Part shown: in pieces, positions 49,850 through 62,059 of the stretch
How the letters are laid out: each line of letters opens with the position of its first letter
Position numbering within the stretch: position 1 is the stretch's first letter
Program-made: the position numbers and the translations under genes
Assembly (NCBI GenBank): GCA_032207245.1
Contig: CM063503.1
Location: 60,026,776-60,090,775, forward strand
DNA from: Pardosa pseudoannulata
Taxonomy: Eukaryota; Arthropoda; Arachnida; Araneae; Lycosidae
Reading direction: 5' to 3'
Length of the DNA stretch: 64,000 bases
The notes under the pieces: generated by a model
Databases searched by the model: none
What the model was told of the DNA's origin: nothing
The model's input: the letters and a program-made list of their open reading frames with translations, nothing else

Positions 49850-50017
49850 AAGATGGCCAACTGGTTAGAGTGCTGGCCTTCGGTACCGGAGTTCGTGGGT
49901 TCGAATCCCACAGTGGCATGGATGTTCGTAGCCGTTCGGAATCGGCTTTAAGCTGTAGGTCCCGGTCTCATTAGCCCTCGTGTTGAAAAAAGTAGACCGT
50001 AGCACTCCAAACCAAAA
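49850..50017 (+). repeat. tRNA-derived SINE copy
   Basis: Head gatggccaactggttagagt, B-box gggttcgaatccc, body gttcggaatcggctttaagc, tail agtagaccgtagcactccaa. No clear target duplication. Confidence 0.8.
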
Positions 50018-50117
50018 AAAAATGTTCACTGAAATTCTAAAGTTCAATCCATGTTATAATTTCGAATAATCCTAATTATTAGTTTTATAATATGTAAGAA
50101 CTTCAGAATATACTGAA

Positions 50118-50302
50118 ATGGCTTAACTGGTTAGTATTCCGTTCGGTGAACGAAACACTGATATTTAAACTCATTTGAAAAGTAAAATAATACTTACATT
50201 TTAATGATAGCGTTCGTGTTTGATTGAAGCTGTAGGTCCCGGTCTCATTAGCCCTCGTGTTGAAAAAAGTAGATCATAGCAATCCAAACCAAACCAAACC
50301 GT
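50118..50302 (+). repeat. SINE copy with degenerate middle
   Basis: The head atggcttaactggttagtat and the tail (gctgtaggtcccggtctcat through ccaaaccaaaccaaacc) are recognisable, but the B-box region is lost. Confidence 0.55.
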
Positions 50303-50962
50303 AAAAAGCTTTTCTGATCTATTTTCGTGTAACTACGCTGTGATATCATTCTCTCTGGAAGGTAGAAATTTTAGGATTAAAAATTAGATTTTTTGTCTGA
50401 TAATACTGGTTGTAATTTTATAGTATATTTCAGTGTTCTTCCCTCAGTATATTTGAGATGTTTAAAAAATTATTTCTTAAAATAAAAATGTGAAAATGTG
50501 AAATAGCATTTAAATACAACTAAAAGAAATCTAAATAAAATACTTGATCTAACTTTTTAGGAGGGGTTTTCAGATTAGAAACGTATATTAATGTATATGA
50601 TATTTTGAAAACGAAATTTTGTCTATTTGATATTTTATATGGGATTTTAGATACTTTAGTAGAATTGATTGTTTGGTTTGAGCAGTAAACATCATACACA
50701 TAATCATTTAGTATGTGCATTGTGTTATGGCACGCTTGCGATTGCCCAGGATTTATGGTGTAAAAACTCGCCACCCAACCTACCTCGAAAATTAGTGTGC
50801 TACTATTTTTGATTTCAAAAGTTGTCACTGCTACTATTTTCAATATTCAAAAGTTGGCAGATCTGATTGTATTTTGACTTTTGTTGCCGTTTGTCATACA
50901 TAATATTTAGGTAAATTTGCAATGGTATTTTATTTCTCCTTCATTTTATTTATTTTTTTTAG

Positions 50963-51143
50963 TAGAGCACAATTTTTGTATTGGATCAGAAAAACCAAAT
51001 CATTAAAATGTTTATCAAAAGTTTATGAAGAACAATCGGCTCTCAATATAAAAAAGGTTGAAGATCTTCCAAAATTGTTCTCCAATCAGAGGTTTCTAAT
51101 TTATCAGAAATGTTCCATTAGGGAGGTGTATGTTATTGACAGG
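50963..51143 (+). CDS. Candidate exon of an unrecognised gene
   Basis: A polypyrimidine tract and AG precede it and gtaggt follows. The 181 bases hold one base plus 60 open codons, reading RAQFLYWIRKTKSL, then KVYEEQSALNIKKVEDLPKL and FSNQRFLIYQKC. LPKLFSNQRFLIY loosely recalls how BRCT domains begin (as in XRCC1), but the match is too short to assign. It could be a chance frame, although amino-acid use looks protein-like. Confidence 0.35.
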
Positions 51144-51404
51144 GTAGGTGCCGAATTATATCTTCCTACTCAATATCAAAATATGTTTTCATGCTGCATC
51201 ATCAATATGTATTAATTTACACATAGAAAAGCATAAAAGCCCCTTTATAATCCTCCATTTCACACTTTTTATTTTATCTTTAAATCACATATTCATTAAA
51301 TTACATCCTTTCTTTAAAATCATTAAATATCTCAAAAGAATGTAGTATAAAAATAAATGTACATATATACATGCTATATCTAAACCTTGTTATAATTCTA
51401 TTAA

Positions 51405-52528
51405 CACGTCGACGGACACTTGCGTCTATAGCCGTCAAAGTTCACTTTTTGACGACAATAGCCGTCCAAAACGAAGTGGTTGTTTTTAGCAGGGTTTCGA
51501 ACCGTAATTGTTTTTGTTCCGGTTTTCGTTCCGGTTCAACTAAAAAATTAATATCGGTTCAGTTCCGGTTTTCGCTCAGCCAAAAATAACGGTTTTCGGT
51601 TCAGTTCCGGTTTTCGCTCCGCCAAAAATAACTGTTTTCGTTTCAGTTCCAAATGAATAATTTCATTTTATGTATATTCTTATTTGTACTAAAAATATAA
51701 TTCTATCATAAACAAAAAATGTAATTCTATCAAAATTTAGAAGATTTTATTCTTTTTTTAATTGGTACACTATGTTAATTGATACAAATAGCAGGCCTAA
51801 TGAAATACTACTATTACGAAACATTTGAATAGCCGCCATTACCAAACACCCATTTGATGCGCAGAAGATTTGATAGATGCTTCATGCTACGTCACTTAGG
51901 GCCTCTCCTGTCTATTTACTCCTCCCTGATCTAAACAGTCTATACAAACATTCGTGGATGATCGCATGTTGAGATGTGAAAAATAAAATATAACTCGATA
52001 TTTTTCTTAATAAATCATCTATACTTCTAGTTTAATCAACTGAATTAAATGTCTTCTACAAGTAGTTTCATGCGAAACTGAAACAGAAAATACTAGTGAA
52101 TATCAAAATAGGAAATCGAAAAGCAGTATACATGTAATGATAATTATAAAGTTGACGTTAAATTAGAAAATATTGATCAGTTGGTAACAGTAACAAAATG
52201 ACTGAAAGATATATCGAACCGAAATAAACCGATATTTTTTTCGGTTCAGTTCCGGTTTTCGTGCCGACCAAAATAACGGTTTTTTCCGGTTTTCGGTTTT
52301 CGGTTCAGTTTCGGTTCGAAGCCCTGGTTTTTAGACACTAAGGCTATAGCGGCACAACTGTGCATTTACAGGCGTACAAGTAGAAGCCTAGTGTCATGTT
52401 TTGGAATCAATTTTTTAGGTTGAATTTGTTTTTCCGTATGTTACAAGACTTGCTGCATTATGGACGTACAAAAACATAGTGTTAATTTTCGGACTTCACT
52501 TTCGGACTTCCTACTGTCCGTCAATGCG
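51405..52528. mobile_element. piggyBac-like element carrying a nested hAT
   Basis: TTAA at 51401-51404 and 52529-52532 flank ends cacgtcgacggacac and, inverted, cgcattgacggacagt. Without the nested hAT (51490-52326) and one copy of its duplication the element would be about 279 bases. No coding. Confidence 0.65.
51490..52326. mobile_element. hAT-like element nested in a piggyBac-like MITE
   Basis: An 837-base element with ends cagggtttcgaaccg and cggttcgaagccctg and a perfect 8-base duplication gtttttag (51482-51489, 52327-52334). Both subterminal regions carry clusters of ttccggtttt and cggttcag words. No transposase recognised. Confidence 0.85.
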
Positions 52529-52534
52529 TTAATT

Positions 52535-53598
52535 ATAGATTTCAGTTTTTTAAATAAAGTTCCTATTATTAAAACATTCCATTTGTTACATCTATAAAAA
52601 TAAAAACAGGGAACCGCTGAAGAGATATCCTGTTTCTGGGTAAATTTAGTATTATAAAACATGGAAACCACTGTTCTACATCAAAATTCGTTATGTAGAA
52701 TTATTTAATATATATTTGTTATCAAAGATTATTGCTTTGTAACATCTCGAATAATTTTTTTGATTATAGAACTCTATTTTTTTCTTCTTATCTGTACAAA
52801 AATGTCGAATGGAAACGACTATCGATTTTTAACGTAGGAAAATCTATTTTCAAACAATTTTTGGGAATTTCTTTTATTTCTTATGGGAATTAGACATCAA
52901 ATTAACGTATTTGAATCACTATGTAGTCTTCCAAAATTTTCATGGAAACCTATGAAAAAAGACTAACAAATAACTTGAAGAAAGTCTCTGTTCAATAAAT
53001 GCAAGTAAACAGCCGTTCTGATTATTTGATGACTTTGCGTATATATTTATATAATACATGACGTTATGAAACAGCAACTGAAGGGGAAATTTCAAAATGT
53101 GTTTACCTTCTAAAATAATATAAAAGAAGTCTTTATTAAAGTGTTTTGTAAACAAAAACTGGTACATAAAATTAGCTCGAAAATAGCGATAAAACTGTGA
53201 TTTTTCAAAGTTTTGTGGACACATTTCAATCGACTCAAAATTGTTTCCCATTCCACTGCAAATGCTATTGAAATACAGTACATAGAGGCAAAATCTGAAC
53301 AGCCGCAAACATTTATTCATAGAGCTATATATGGCTCGTAAACCGCAGTGTCGATGCCTTAGACCATAATAAATTCGGCCATGAAATTTTCTGTGGAGTA
53401 CTTTTCCCTTGATGCCCTGATTTTGCTTAGTGGTTGGTCCATAACTACTTGTGGTGTATAATCATAAATTTTGCAAAGTAAAAGAAATCCCCTTCCCGTA
53501 TTCTGCGAAAGTGAGGGTGTGATTCTTCGCCTACCGCCCACATACTACTTATTATTCCTCGAAACTACAGTCTGGTACAGATCAAGTAAACACTAAAT
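52535..53598. other. Intergenic stretch, no gene assigned
   Basis: Minus-strand open frames at 52940-53320 and 53359-53541 have no recognised family and no convincing splice context; I treat them as chance frames. Bases 53340-53550 are less AT-rich than the rest. Confidence 0.35.
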
Positions 53599-53603
53599 CT
53601 TAA

Positions 53604-54110
53604 CACGTTGTGTGCGGGTACATTTCGCTGCAGAATTGTACCGGGAGCGGGCGTTTTTCGCGTAAATTCAGTTATTCAGTTAAATCTTAATAGATCGAAA
53701 ATTATTTAATTTTTTAACCAACTTTTCGTATTTTATATTGAAATATACAAAAATATTTACATAGAAATATATAAATAACAACCATAAGATTTTTGTAAAC
53801 AAAAAATATTTTTTAGTGGATAAATTTATAATAGTATCATAAATATGAAAAATCAAATAGAAATAGTAGTATATAGTTTTAATTTCTTTCCCGTTCTGTT
53901 GTTCCGCATCGACTGATGTAAAAACTAGTTTTTATTTGTCTAAATTTTTCCAGAAACTTTGTAGTAGACAAGAACATTCGGCTTCGTTTACCTGTATATA
54001 CCTTTATTTTTGTACCCACAAACAAACCATGTTATTACACTAACCCGTACTAGTAAGTGACCCTCGCTCAAGTATCAATCGTCAGAAAACGTGACCCGCA
54101 TACAATGTGT
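53604..54110 (-). mobile_element. piggyBac-like MITE, ATGCGGG family, copy 4
   Basis: An inverted copy: it starts cacgttgtgtgcgggtacat after TTAA (53600-53603) and ends cccgcatacaatgtgt before CAAG, so the right TTAA has mutated. The interior is the reverse complement of copy 1. Confidence 0.72.
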
Positions 54111-54713
54111 CAAGTAGTCAAGATTTTTAAATTTGAAGTTTTTATACAATCAGTAAGCAGCATATTGAACTCAGCATTATTATAAGCAGCATTATTCACC
54201 TAATTCAAATCTGTAAAAGAGAAAATTATAAAAATATTAAATATAGAAGCAAATTATACAAAAAATAAAAAATAAGTTAAAATAAAATAAATATTAAACA
54301 ATAAATATGTTTTTCTTGATTAAAGAGGAACTTTCGGAATATAGAATCCACTCAGTAAAATAGCATACAATACTATAATGGATGATAAAAAAGTTTACGT
54401 TTGAGGGCGTGGTAGCAGCATATATGCAAAATGATGCGGGTATACCAACATGACAGTGAAACAGGGGATTATTGTAGCATTGGTTTATTTTCAAAGGTAG
54501 TCTAAAAAGACTGAAACGTTAAGAATAGAACCTTTATTACCAAGTGCGTCCAAACAGGACCTGCTGGAAAAAAGAGCTTAATTGGTAGGGTCCATTTATT
54601 ATTGGCTTCAAAAAACCAGTTGTCTCTTCCCCTTGGGAACGATACTGCTGAACGCTGGAGAGATTACATTGTGCAATTAAGAGGAATAATACACCATTTG
54701 GATAACTTCAAAT

Positions 54714-55006
54714 GGTGTGATTCTGCTTCATGAAAATGAATATCATCGTAAATGTCGTAACTCAGAAGTTACACTCACTGAAGTGGTGGATGCTTGAGCA
54801 CTCGCCTCATAGTTCTATAGCTCTCCATGTGATTTTCACACCTTAGGTCCTTTTGAAAAGCCCTTGAAAGGTCGATAATTTCTGTTGGATGGAAAAGTAC
54901 AACAGACAGTTTTGGAATTCTTCACGCAGCTGGAAGAGGAGTTCTACGAAAGGGATATATTTAACCTGGAAAAGCAGGTGGATGATTGCTTCATTGCTCA
55001 AAGCCC
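54714..55006 (+). pseudogene. Mariner-type transposase fossil 2
   Basis: One reading frame with three stops reads GVILLHENEYHRK, SSPCDFHTLGPFEKPLKGR and then VLEFFTQLEEEFYERDIFNL. This is the order of the mariner C-terminal half: (H/L)HDN box, SPDLAPCDFHLF box, then the EFY..GI.KL segment. The HDN Asp is Glu here and DLA of the third box is deleted, so it is inactive. The upstream half is not recognisable. Confidence 0.75.
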
Positions 55007-55199
55007 TTTTGCAAGACTGACATGCCAAATCTAAACAGTACGGCATTCGAACGGAAACTTTCTGATCGCGCTTAGAGGAAATGTATTTCATATAAGGAAG
55101 ACTTACCCGAGAGTAGATAAGAGTTACCCTAATGTACATTTTTCCAGTTTACAAAGGACAAACGTGCTAACTGTACGAATTTTGTGTCCTAATCGGGGA

Positions 55200-55345
55200 T
55201 CGGGTGATAGTCATATCGTTTGGGCACTGCCTTTTGGATACAGAGTCTGTAATTTCAAATCGCGTTGTTTGTATGGTTATTTATCGCCATTCAAAATTGG
55301 TTTCAAGAAGCTGGTCCAAGGCTAGCTTTTGTGAAGCAAAAAATT
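55200..55345 (+). repeat. SINE copy, highly diverged
   Basis: The body ccattcaaaattggtttcaa is a decayed form of gccgttcggaatcggcttta; the head (gatcgggtgatagtcatatc) and B-box (atttcaaatcgcgt) are barely recognisable. Confidence 0.4.
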
Positions 55346-55407
55346 GACATGCACTAGACCAAATGAATGTAGGGAGTTTCCCTATGGATCCTGTGGTATC
55401 ATATGAT

Positions 55408-55422
55408 CTATCTATCTATATA

Positions 55423-55517
<95 letters not shown>
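55408..55517. repeat. (TATC)n/(AT)n microsatellite
   Basis: A few TATC units leading into about 90 bases of AT. The frame of Ile-Tyr repeats across it is an artefact. Confidence 0.9.
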
Positions 55518-55520
<3 letters not shown>

Positions 55521-55899
55521 TTCCCTATGGGATGATTTCAAAAACATCTACAGTCTACAGATGCAATCTCCAATAAACTAGTCCATTTTTAATTATTAAA
55601 TGTATTTATTGTGCTTTATGCTTTTAGCTTTTACCTTCTAATGTTTCATCATTTTACCTTTTACTTACCTTTTCTGTGTACTTGAGTTTATATACAGTAG
55701 ATATTTCTATAAATGTTTTTAAATGTTACGGTTTTATCTTTGCTTTTTATGGCATGTTCTGTTTCCAGTTTAGAGCACGTTTATCTGTTAAGTCTTGTTG
55801 TATTTACGAAAAAAAACTTGGGTTTAGGCAACCTTCTGCTTGGCGCTTATGTCCTAAAAAAGACCTTGCGCCGTAAAACTTCAACCAACCAATAAAATA

Positions 55900-56745
55900 G
55901 TACCATCTGTATTAAAAAAGTACTTAAAACCATTGTAGTTAGTATTCCTCATTCTTAAAATGTTTTCCTAATTATAAATCACTCTTTTTATAAAATCGAA
56001 TGAAAAAGTTCTCATATAAGAATGAAATTTGTACGTTACTGCAATAATTTCTCAAGCCCTCTGATATATAATTAAGAATCAGAGTTTGGTGTTTCCAAGA
56101 GTAGAAAGAAAGAAACTAATCGATTCAGAGAGACAACATTAATAAAAAAACCCATCTCCCTCCGTTTTTAATCACGGAGTTTCAGAAAGTTCTTCATGAA
56201 TTAGGAATGGGAAGAGGGGAATATCTTAATGAGATATACTTGAAATATATTCTTTTGTGTTCAAAATGTATGAAATCAAATCGCTCTGTAATTTATCATA
56301 TTTACCCTCAAATATTTGATTAAAAGAGTTGATTCGTATTAATTTTATGATCCAAAGGCCCATTTCCATGAGTTTTTATAACATACATGTTATATAAAAT
56401 GTTTGCAAAGAAAATATTTGATGTTATGTTATACAAGCATTATTATACAAACGAAGAAAATGTATTTAATTTCTGTAGTAATAAGTTCCTAGAGAAAAAT
56501 GAAGTTTTTTAAGTATGTATTGCGGATTTAAATATGTATTTCTCAACAGTTTGAAATACTTGCTATAGTTCTTCCAAATAAAATTAAACAATTATGATTA
56601 ATACCACAAATGATTGTATTCAATCAGGCATAAATAAAAACCTACCAGAGCATATATCTTCTTAGATTTTTTGGTTTTGCATTTACTGAAATTTACTGCA
56701 GTTTAACTATGCATCAGTAAAAATTTACTACCCAGGAGAGCCCTA
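55900..56745. other. Intergenic stretch, no gene seen
   Basis: AT-rich; short frames only. Just before it, 55780-55890 is less AT-rich with two overlapping frames I cannot assign. Confidence 0.4.
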
Positions 56746-56749
56746 CTGC

Positions 56750-56910
56750 ATGATGGCTGCCTTTCAGTATCGGAACGTGTCAGCAAGGGGAAAGAATCCC
56801 GCTGCTGATACGTTTGTAGTCGTTTGGAATTGGCTTTAAGTAGAAGAAACTGACTTTACTAACCCACTTGTAGCAAAAAGTAGTAGATTGTAGAGCTGTA
56901 AACCAAACAA
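56750..56910 (+). repeat. SINE copy, diverged
   Basis: The body gtttggaattggctttaagt and the tail agtagtagattgtagagctg are recognisable; the head and B-box (aagaatcccgctgc) are decayed. Confidence 0.55.
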
Positions 56911-57018
56911 AATCAAGAACAAACATGTTCTTTTAAGCAAGAAAGGAACTATTTCAGTTTTTCCTTCTACAACTTTATAATACAATTATTTATAAGTTTG
57001 ACTTTTTTTTTCAATGCA

Positions 57019-57259
57019 GATGTATTTATCTTCAGCATTCACCGGACATCCCTAGATTGTTAATCATTTCATTTTGGAAACATCGTACAGGCAATCAGCT
57101 TTCTTTCCTATTAGGAGACAAATACATCCAAGTTTACTCGGATATAGAACGCAAGCCTATTGGATGGAAATGCGACCCGCTAATCAATATACAATATTTG
57201 CCCTTACATTTATTATATAAGAAGTGGATACTGAAAAAATATTTTTATACCGTATAAAT
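57019..57259 (+). CDS. Candidate exon of an unrecognised gene
   Basis: A strong acceptor-like tttttttttcaatgcag precedes an open frame (codons from 57021) that begins CIYLQHSPDIPRLLIISFWK, continues HRTGNQLSFLLGDKYIQVYS and DIERKPIGWKCD, and stops near 57257. It uses mixed residues and is less AT-biased than its surroundings. No family recognised. If real it would be a terminal exon, since there is no good donor. A piggyBac-like MITE starts about 50 bases later. Confidence 0.35.
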
Positions 57260-57309
57260 AACTGCTAAAACAACTGTTTTAGCCTTTCAATTCCACTAAT
57301 TGATTTTAA

Positions 57310-57463
57310 CACATTTTGTTCGGGTACATTTCGCAGCGGAATTGTACCGGGAGCGGTCGTTTTGTGCGTAAATTTAGTTATTCAGTTGAATCTGAAGTGA
57401 TCGAATATTATTTAATTTTTTAACCAAATTTTCCTATTTTATATTGAAATATATAGACAAATA

Positions 57464-57517
<54 letters not shown>

Positions 57518-57829
57518 CATTTTCGCAAGGATAATCTACATGGATTTATTTAATCAACCTTCCCGTTATGTGGTTCTTCATCGATTAATGTAAAAACTAG
57601 TTTTTATTTGTCTAAACTTTTCCAGAATCTATGTAGTAGACAAGAATATGCGGCTTCGTATTCCTGTATATACCGTTATTTTTGTACCCACAAACCATAA
57701 TATTACACTAACCCGTTTTTGTACCCACAAACAAACCATGTTGTTACACTAACCCGTACTAGATACGTGATCCGCGCTCAAGTATCAATCGTCAGAAAAC
57801 GTACTAGTACGTGTCCCGCATACAATGTG
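57310..57829 (-). mobile_element. piggyBac-like MITE, ATGCGGG family, copy 5
   Basis: An inverted copy flanked by TTAA (57306-57309, 57830-57833). It contains an (AT)n expansion at 57469-57513 and a short internal duplication of tttttgtacccacaaac near 57678 and 57717. The ends cacattttgttcgggtaca and cccgcatacaatgtg match the family. Confidence 0.72.
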
Positions 57830-58040
57830 TTAATGTAATCATCTGAATATGGTTTCCAAAAACTCTCTGTGCAATCATATTCGTTGTATTTCAAAAGCTA
57901 TTTTTTCAAATTCCACAAACCTTATACGAACCTTTTCCACAAACTTTATACGAACTCATCTCATTTTTGTATGTATGAGGGATTTGCTGAAAATCAACTC
58001 AATTTATCTGATGTACGGTAAATTTAATATCAGTTGATGT

Positions 58041-59660
58041 TTAAAGGGGGGGGGGGGCGGCTTAATAGCTGTCGATGCTAAAACGTTTCTTCTTAAAAGC
58101 TATTTTTTATATGTCATAAAATAAAGTGTTCTCATTATTTTAGAATGAATATATTAAAAGTTGTTTACCAACACTCTAATTTTAAAAAAGATGAAGTTTT
58201 TTTCAAGTAGTATATTTTAAAAAATATCATAAGAAATATTCATCGGTTGGAAAAAGTGAAAATTCAATTCTTTACTCGCAAGATAAATTTTGAACTGTGT
58301 ATAGAAACTAAATTTTTGTATTGAATTGAAATAAATACTGTGTTTTATTTTTCACACTAAAACTTTAAAAGTATGTGATGTTTTAATACCTAAAATATGC
58401 AGTTTTCTCTCAATTAGTATATTTTAAAAAATACTATAAGAAGTATTCATCAGTTGAAAAAAGTGAAAATTTAAAAACTGTAAAATACTAAATATTTAAA
58501 ATTTTAATTTGTATTGTGCTATAGTATGAAATATATTACTTGATTAATATAATTTTAGTTCACGGAATAAAAGTAATAATTAGCTATTTTGTTTAATATC
58601 AAAATTTAGTATCTTAGGTCTTCCAAAAGTTATTTTGTACATAAGTAGATTTTTTATTTTACACTTGGTGGATAATTTAATGTTTTATAAAAATGTATTA
58701 CTTCATGTAACTAAACTAAATAATTTTCATAAAGTTACATTCTTATTAAATAACTAGGAAAATTTGTATTCAAAACATTCATCTTATTTTATAGCCAATC
58801 GAAAGTCGGCTATTATAATGAAGATTTGTCTGCTGGAAGGTACTAAATTCCAGAGTCCAACCAAGGTATTTTAATTCTCAGGGCAAAATCCAATTTTTGA
58901 GTGCAATCCCTTCCCATTTATAATGACGAGCTGATAGCATAATTACATTAATATAAAAATTATAATATGGGATTAGGAAACAGATTTTAAATATTATTTT
59001 GTACCTATTTTCTTCATTACTGACAAATAAAATTTTTTTTAACTGAACACTAGAACAAATTTAAGTAAAAATATCTTTATGAATTTGAAAGCAAAGGAAT
59101 GCTAAATATCCACAAAATTATCATTAATTTCTACTTTCTTCTTGTAAAATGTTTAGATGAATTTCTGAAAAGAAAGCAAAATAAGTACAAATGTCAAGGA
59201 AAAAAATATAATTGCAAATTTAAATGTTTTATTTCATCCTTTTAAAACAAAAAAGTTAGCTTACAGGTTTTTTTTCATTTCCCAGCCTAAGTGCTCATTG
59301 AATTAAAAAAAATCTCAAATTGTAAAAAAAAAAGATTCCTGATTTAAGTATTTTTTATTTAATTGAGTGATTGAAATCATTTACATCAAAGTGATTTGAA
59401 CGAAGCAACCCTGATGGAAAAAGTTTATTTCAATAAAATGTTGATTATTTTTTTTCCTTATTACTCTGCCATGTAAAACCATATTGCATAAGCTTTTATG
59501 CACAATGTATGTGTCCCTTGTGCCCATGTGATAACCAGACCCTGATTGTCTCTTTAAACTATATACTTTTGGGAGCCCCGTACAAAGAGTTGATTTGAAG
59601 AAAAATAATTCTATTTAAAAAAAAACAACATGTTATTAAACAACTTGCTATTATACATTT
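58041..59660. other. AT-rich intergenic stretch with a local duplication
   Basis: A G run at 58047-58057 opens the stretch. A segment of about 208 bases is repeated (58208 and 58416, both agtatattttaaaaaatat or close), and includes cagttgaaaaaagtgaaaat. No gene recognised. Confidence 0.5.
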
Positions 59661-59770
59661 TTCCTTGCATAGAAAGACAAAAAGTGGGATGAAATATATG
59701 AAAGAATCGGGATAAAACAAAATCCACCATTAGCTCTTATAAAACAGACTTGTGAGTTGCTTTATTTTAG

Positions 59771-60010
59771 TACTCCAGAATGAAGACTGCTTTGAGGGCA
59801 AGAGAACAATGCGCATATGAAATATTTCACGATCTCCCCAGGAGGCAATCGAAAACTTTTCGTGTTCTTAGCTCCCTGCGGAGTTGTCTGGAAAAGAACA
59901 GTGCAAACGATTCACTAAGAGGATATTGCCACTCTGCTGAAAGAATGTTTCGCGAATTCTACAGATGTTTTATTACTTTAGTGCTTTGTCGACTACATAT
60001 CTCCTTATAG
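59771..60010 (+). CDS. Candidate exon or small ORF, unrecognised
   Basis: After ttgctttattttag an open frame runs to a stop at 60008, with ATG at 59780. It reads MKTALRAREQCAYEIFHDLP, then FRVLSSLRSCLEKNSAND and HSAERMFREFYRC. GC content is visibly higher than the flanks, as in exons. No family recognised. A second open segment just upstream (59673-59751, KDKKWDEIYERIGIKQN) sits between AG and gtgagt, but only 19 bases separate the two, too short for an intron, so both cannot be exons of one transcript as drawn. Confidence 0.35.
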   Translation, partial: YSRMKTALRAREQCAYEIFHDLPRRQSKTFRVLSSLRSCLEKNSANDSLRGYCHSAERMFREFYRCFITLVLCRLHISL

Positions 60011-60128
60011 TTTTTGAGGCTCTTCCTTTTTTATACTGTAAGTGCTTATCTACATCAGCATTTACCCAACAGTTATCAAGGGATTTGAATATAAGACGAA
60101 GAATATCTGATGAAATTGTCTAGGCTCC

Positions 60129-62050
60129 AATTTGGTCAATGAATATTTGAAACAAAGTAAATATCTAGAATTCCAGTTGCTTTGTATTTATACAAACTAA
60201 CAATTCTAGTGTTTTGGGAACGTAGTTAAATCTTTTCCCCAATAACTAAGTAGTTTTTTTTATTGAAAAGTATTTTACTGCCTCATACATGACATTTATG
60301 CAGAAGTAAATCTTATGAATCTGAAAGAATATTTTTCAGGAAATTTTACTTTTAGTTGAGTAGGTAGAAATGGGAGTAAAAAAAGTTTAAAATAATATCG
60401 GATGATAAAACACAAAGTGAGTTTTACTAAATTGAAGTTCTCCACAATAGAAAATGTCTACGTTCTAATTTGGACAATAAATAATTGAAAAAAAGTAAAT
60501 ATCTAGAATTCCAGTTGCTTTGTAATTATACAAACTAACAATTCTAGTGTTTTGGGAACGTAGTTAAATCTTTTCCCCAATAACTAAGTAGTTTTTTTTA
60601 TTGAAAAGTATTTTACTGACTCATAAATGACATTTATGCAGAAGTAAATCTTATGAATCTGAAAGAATATTTTTCAGGAAATTTTACTTTTAGTTGAGTA
60701 GGTAGAAATGGGAGTAAAAAAAATTTAAAATAATATCGGATGATAAAACACAAAGTGAGTTTTACTAAATTGAAGTTCTCCACAATAGAAAATGTCTACG
60801 TTCTAATTTGGACAATAAATAATTGAAAAAAAGTAAGTATCTAGAATTCCAGTTGCTTTGTAATTATACAAACTAACAATTCTAGTGTTTTGGGAACGTA
60901 GTTAAATCTTTTCTCCAATAACTAAGTAGTTTGTTTTATTGAAAAGTATTTAACTGCGTCATATATGACATTTATGGAGGAGTAAATCTTATGAATTTGA
61001 AAGAATATTTTTCAGAAAGTTTTACTTTTATTTGAGTGGATAGAAAATGGAGTAAATAAAGTTTAAAATAGTATTGGATGATAAAACACAAAGTGAGTTT
61101 CACTAAATTGAAAATCCTCCACAATAGAAATTGTCTACGTTCTAATTTGAACAATAAATAATTGAAACAAAGTAAATATCTAGCATTCCAGTTGCTTTGT
61201 ATTTATAAAAACTAACAATTCTAGTGTTTTGGGAACGTAGTTAAATCTTTTCCCCAATAACTAAGTAGTTTTTTTATTGAAAAGTATTTAACTGCGTCAT
61301 AAATGACATTTATGCTGAAGTAAATCTTATGAATCTGAAAAAATATTTTTCAGAAAGTTTTACTTTTGAGTGGATAGAAAATGGAGTAAATAAAATTTAA
61401 AATAATATAGGATGATAAAACACAAAGTGAGTTTCACTAAATTGAACATTCTCCACAATAGAAATTGTCTACGTTCTAATTTGGACAATAAATAATTGAA
61501 AAAAAGTAAGTATCTAGAATTCCAGTTGCTTTGTAATTATACAAACTAACAATTCTAGTGTTTTGGGAACGTAGTTAAATCTTTTCTCCAATAACTAAGT
61601 AGTTTGTTTTATTGAAAAGTATTTAACTGCGTCATATATGACATTTATGGAGGAGTAAATCTTATGAATCTGAAAAAATATTTTTCAGAAAGTTTTACTT
61701 TTGAGTGGATAGAAAATGGAGTAAATAAAATTTAAAATAATATAGGATGATAAAACACAAAGTGAGTTTCACTAAATTGAAAATTCTCCACAATATAAAT
61801 TGTCTACGTTCTAATTTGGACAATAAATAATTGAAACAAAGTAAATGTCTAGCATTCATTACATTATTACTAACATTCTAGTGTTTTACGTAAATCTCCC
61901 CAATAATTAAGTAGTAATTTTATTAAAAAGTATATAACAATGCTATGCATGACATCCATACAAAAATAAATCTTATGGATACGAAAGAATGCTTTCAAAA
62001 AGTTTTAATTTTATTTGAGTAAAGAGAAAGGGGCAAAAATAATTGAAAGT
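60129..62050 (+). repeat. Tandem array, six units of about 335 bases
   Basis: Units start near 60129, 60477, 60805, 61144, 61479 and 61813 with aatttgg(a/t)caat(a/g)aata. Each has ttccagttgctttgta, tctagtgttttgggaacgta and gatgataaaacacaaagtga or close variants. Units 1-5 are similar; unit 6 is decayed. A minus-strand frame inside it is an artefact. Confidence 0.92.
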
Positions 62051-62059
62051 AGTTAAAAG

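Noticed and set aside
47238..50017. tRNA genes suggested by ggttcgaatccc boxes
   Set aside because: Each continues into the same SINE body and tail, acceptor stems do not pair, and copies have retroposon features; they are SINEs, not tRNAs.
52940..53541. Minus-strand frames of 126 and 60 residues
   Set aside because: No motif, no splice signals I trust, and the longer one is Phe/Tyr-rich as expected from AT-rich DNA.
54843..55139. 98-residue minus-strand frame
   Set aside because: It is the antisense of the mariner transposase fossil on the plus strand.
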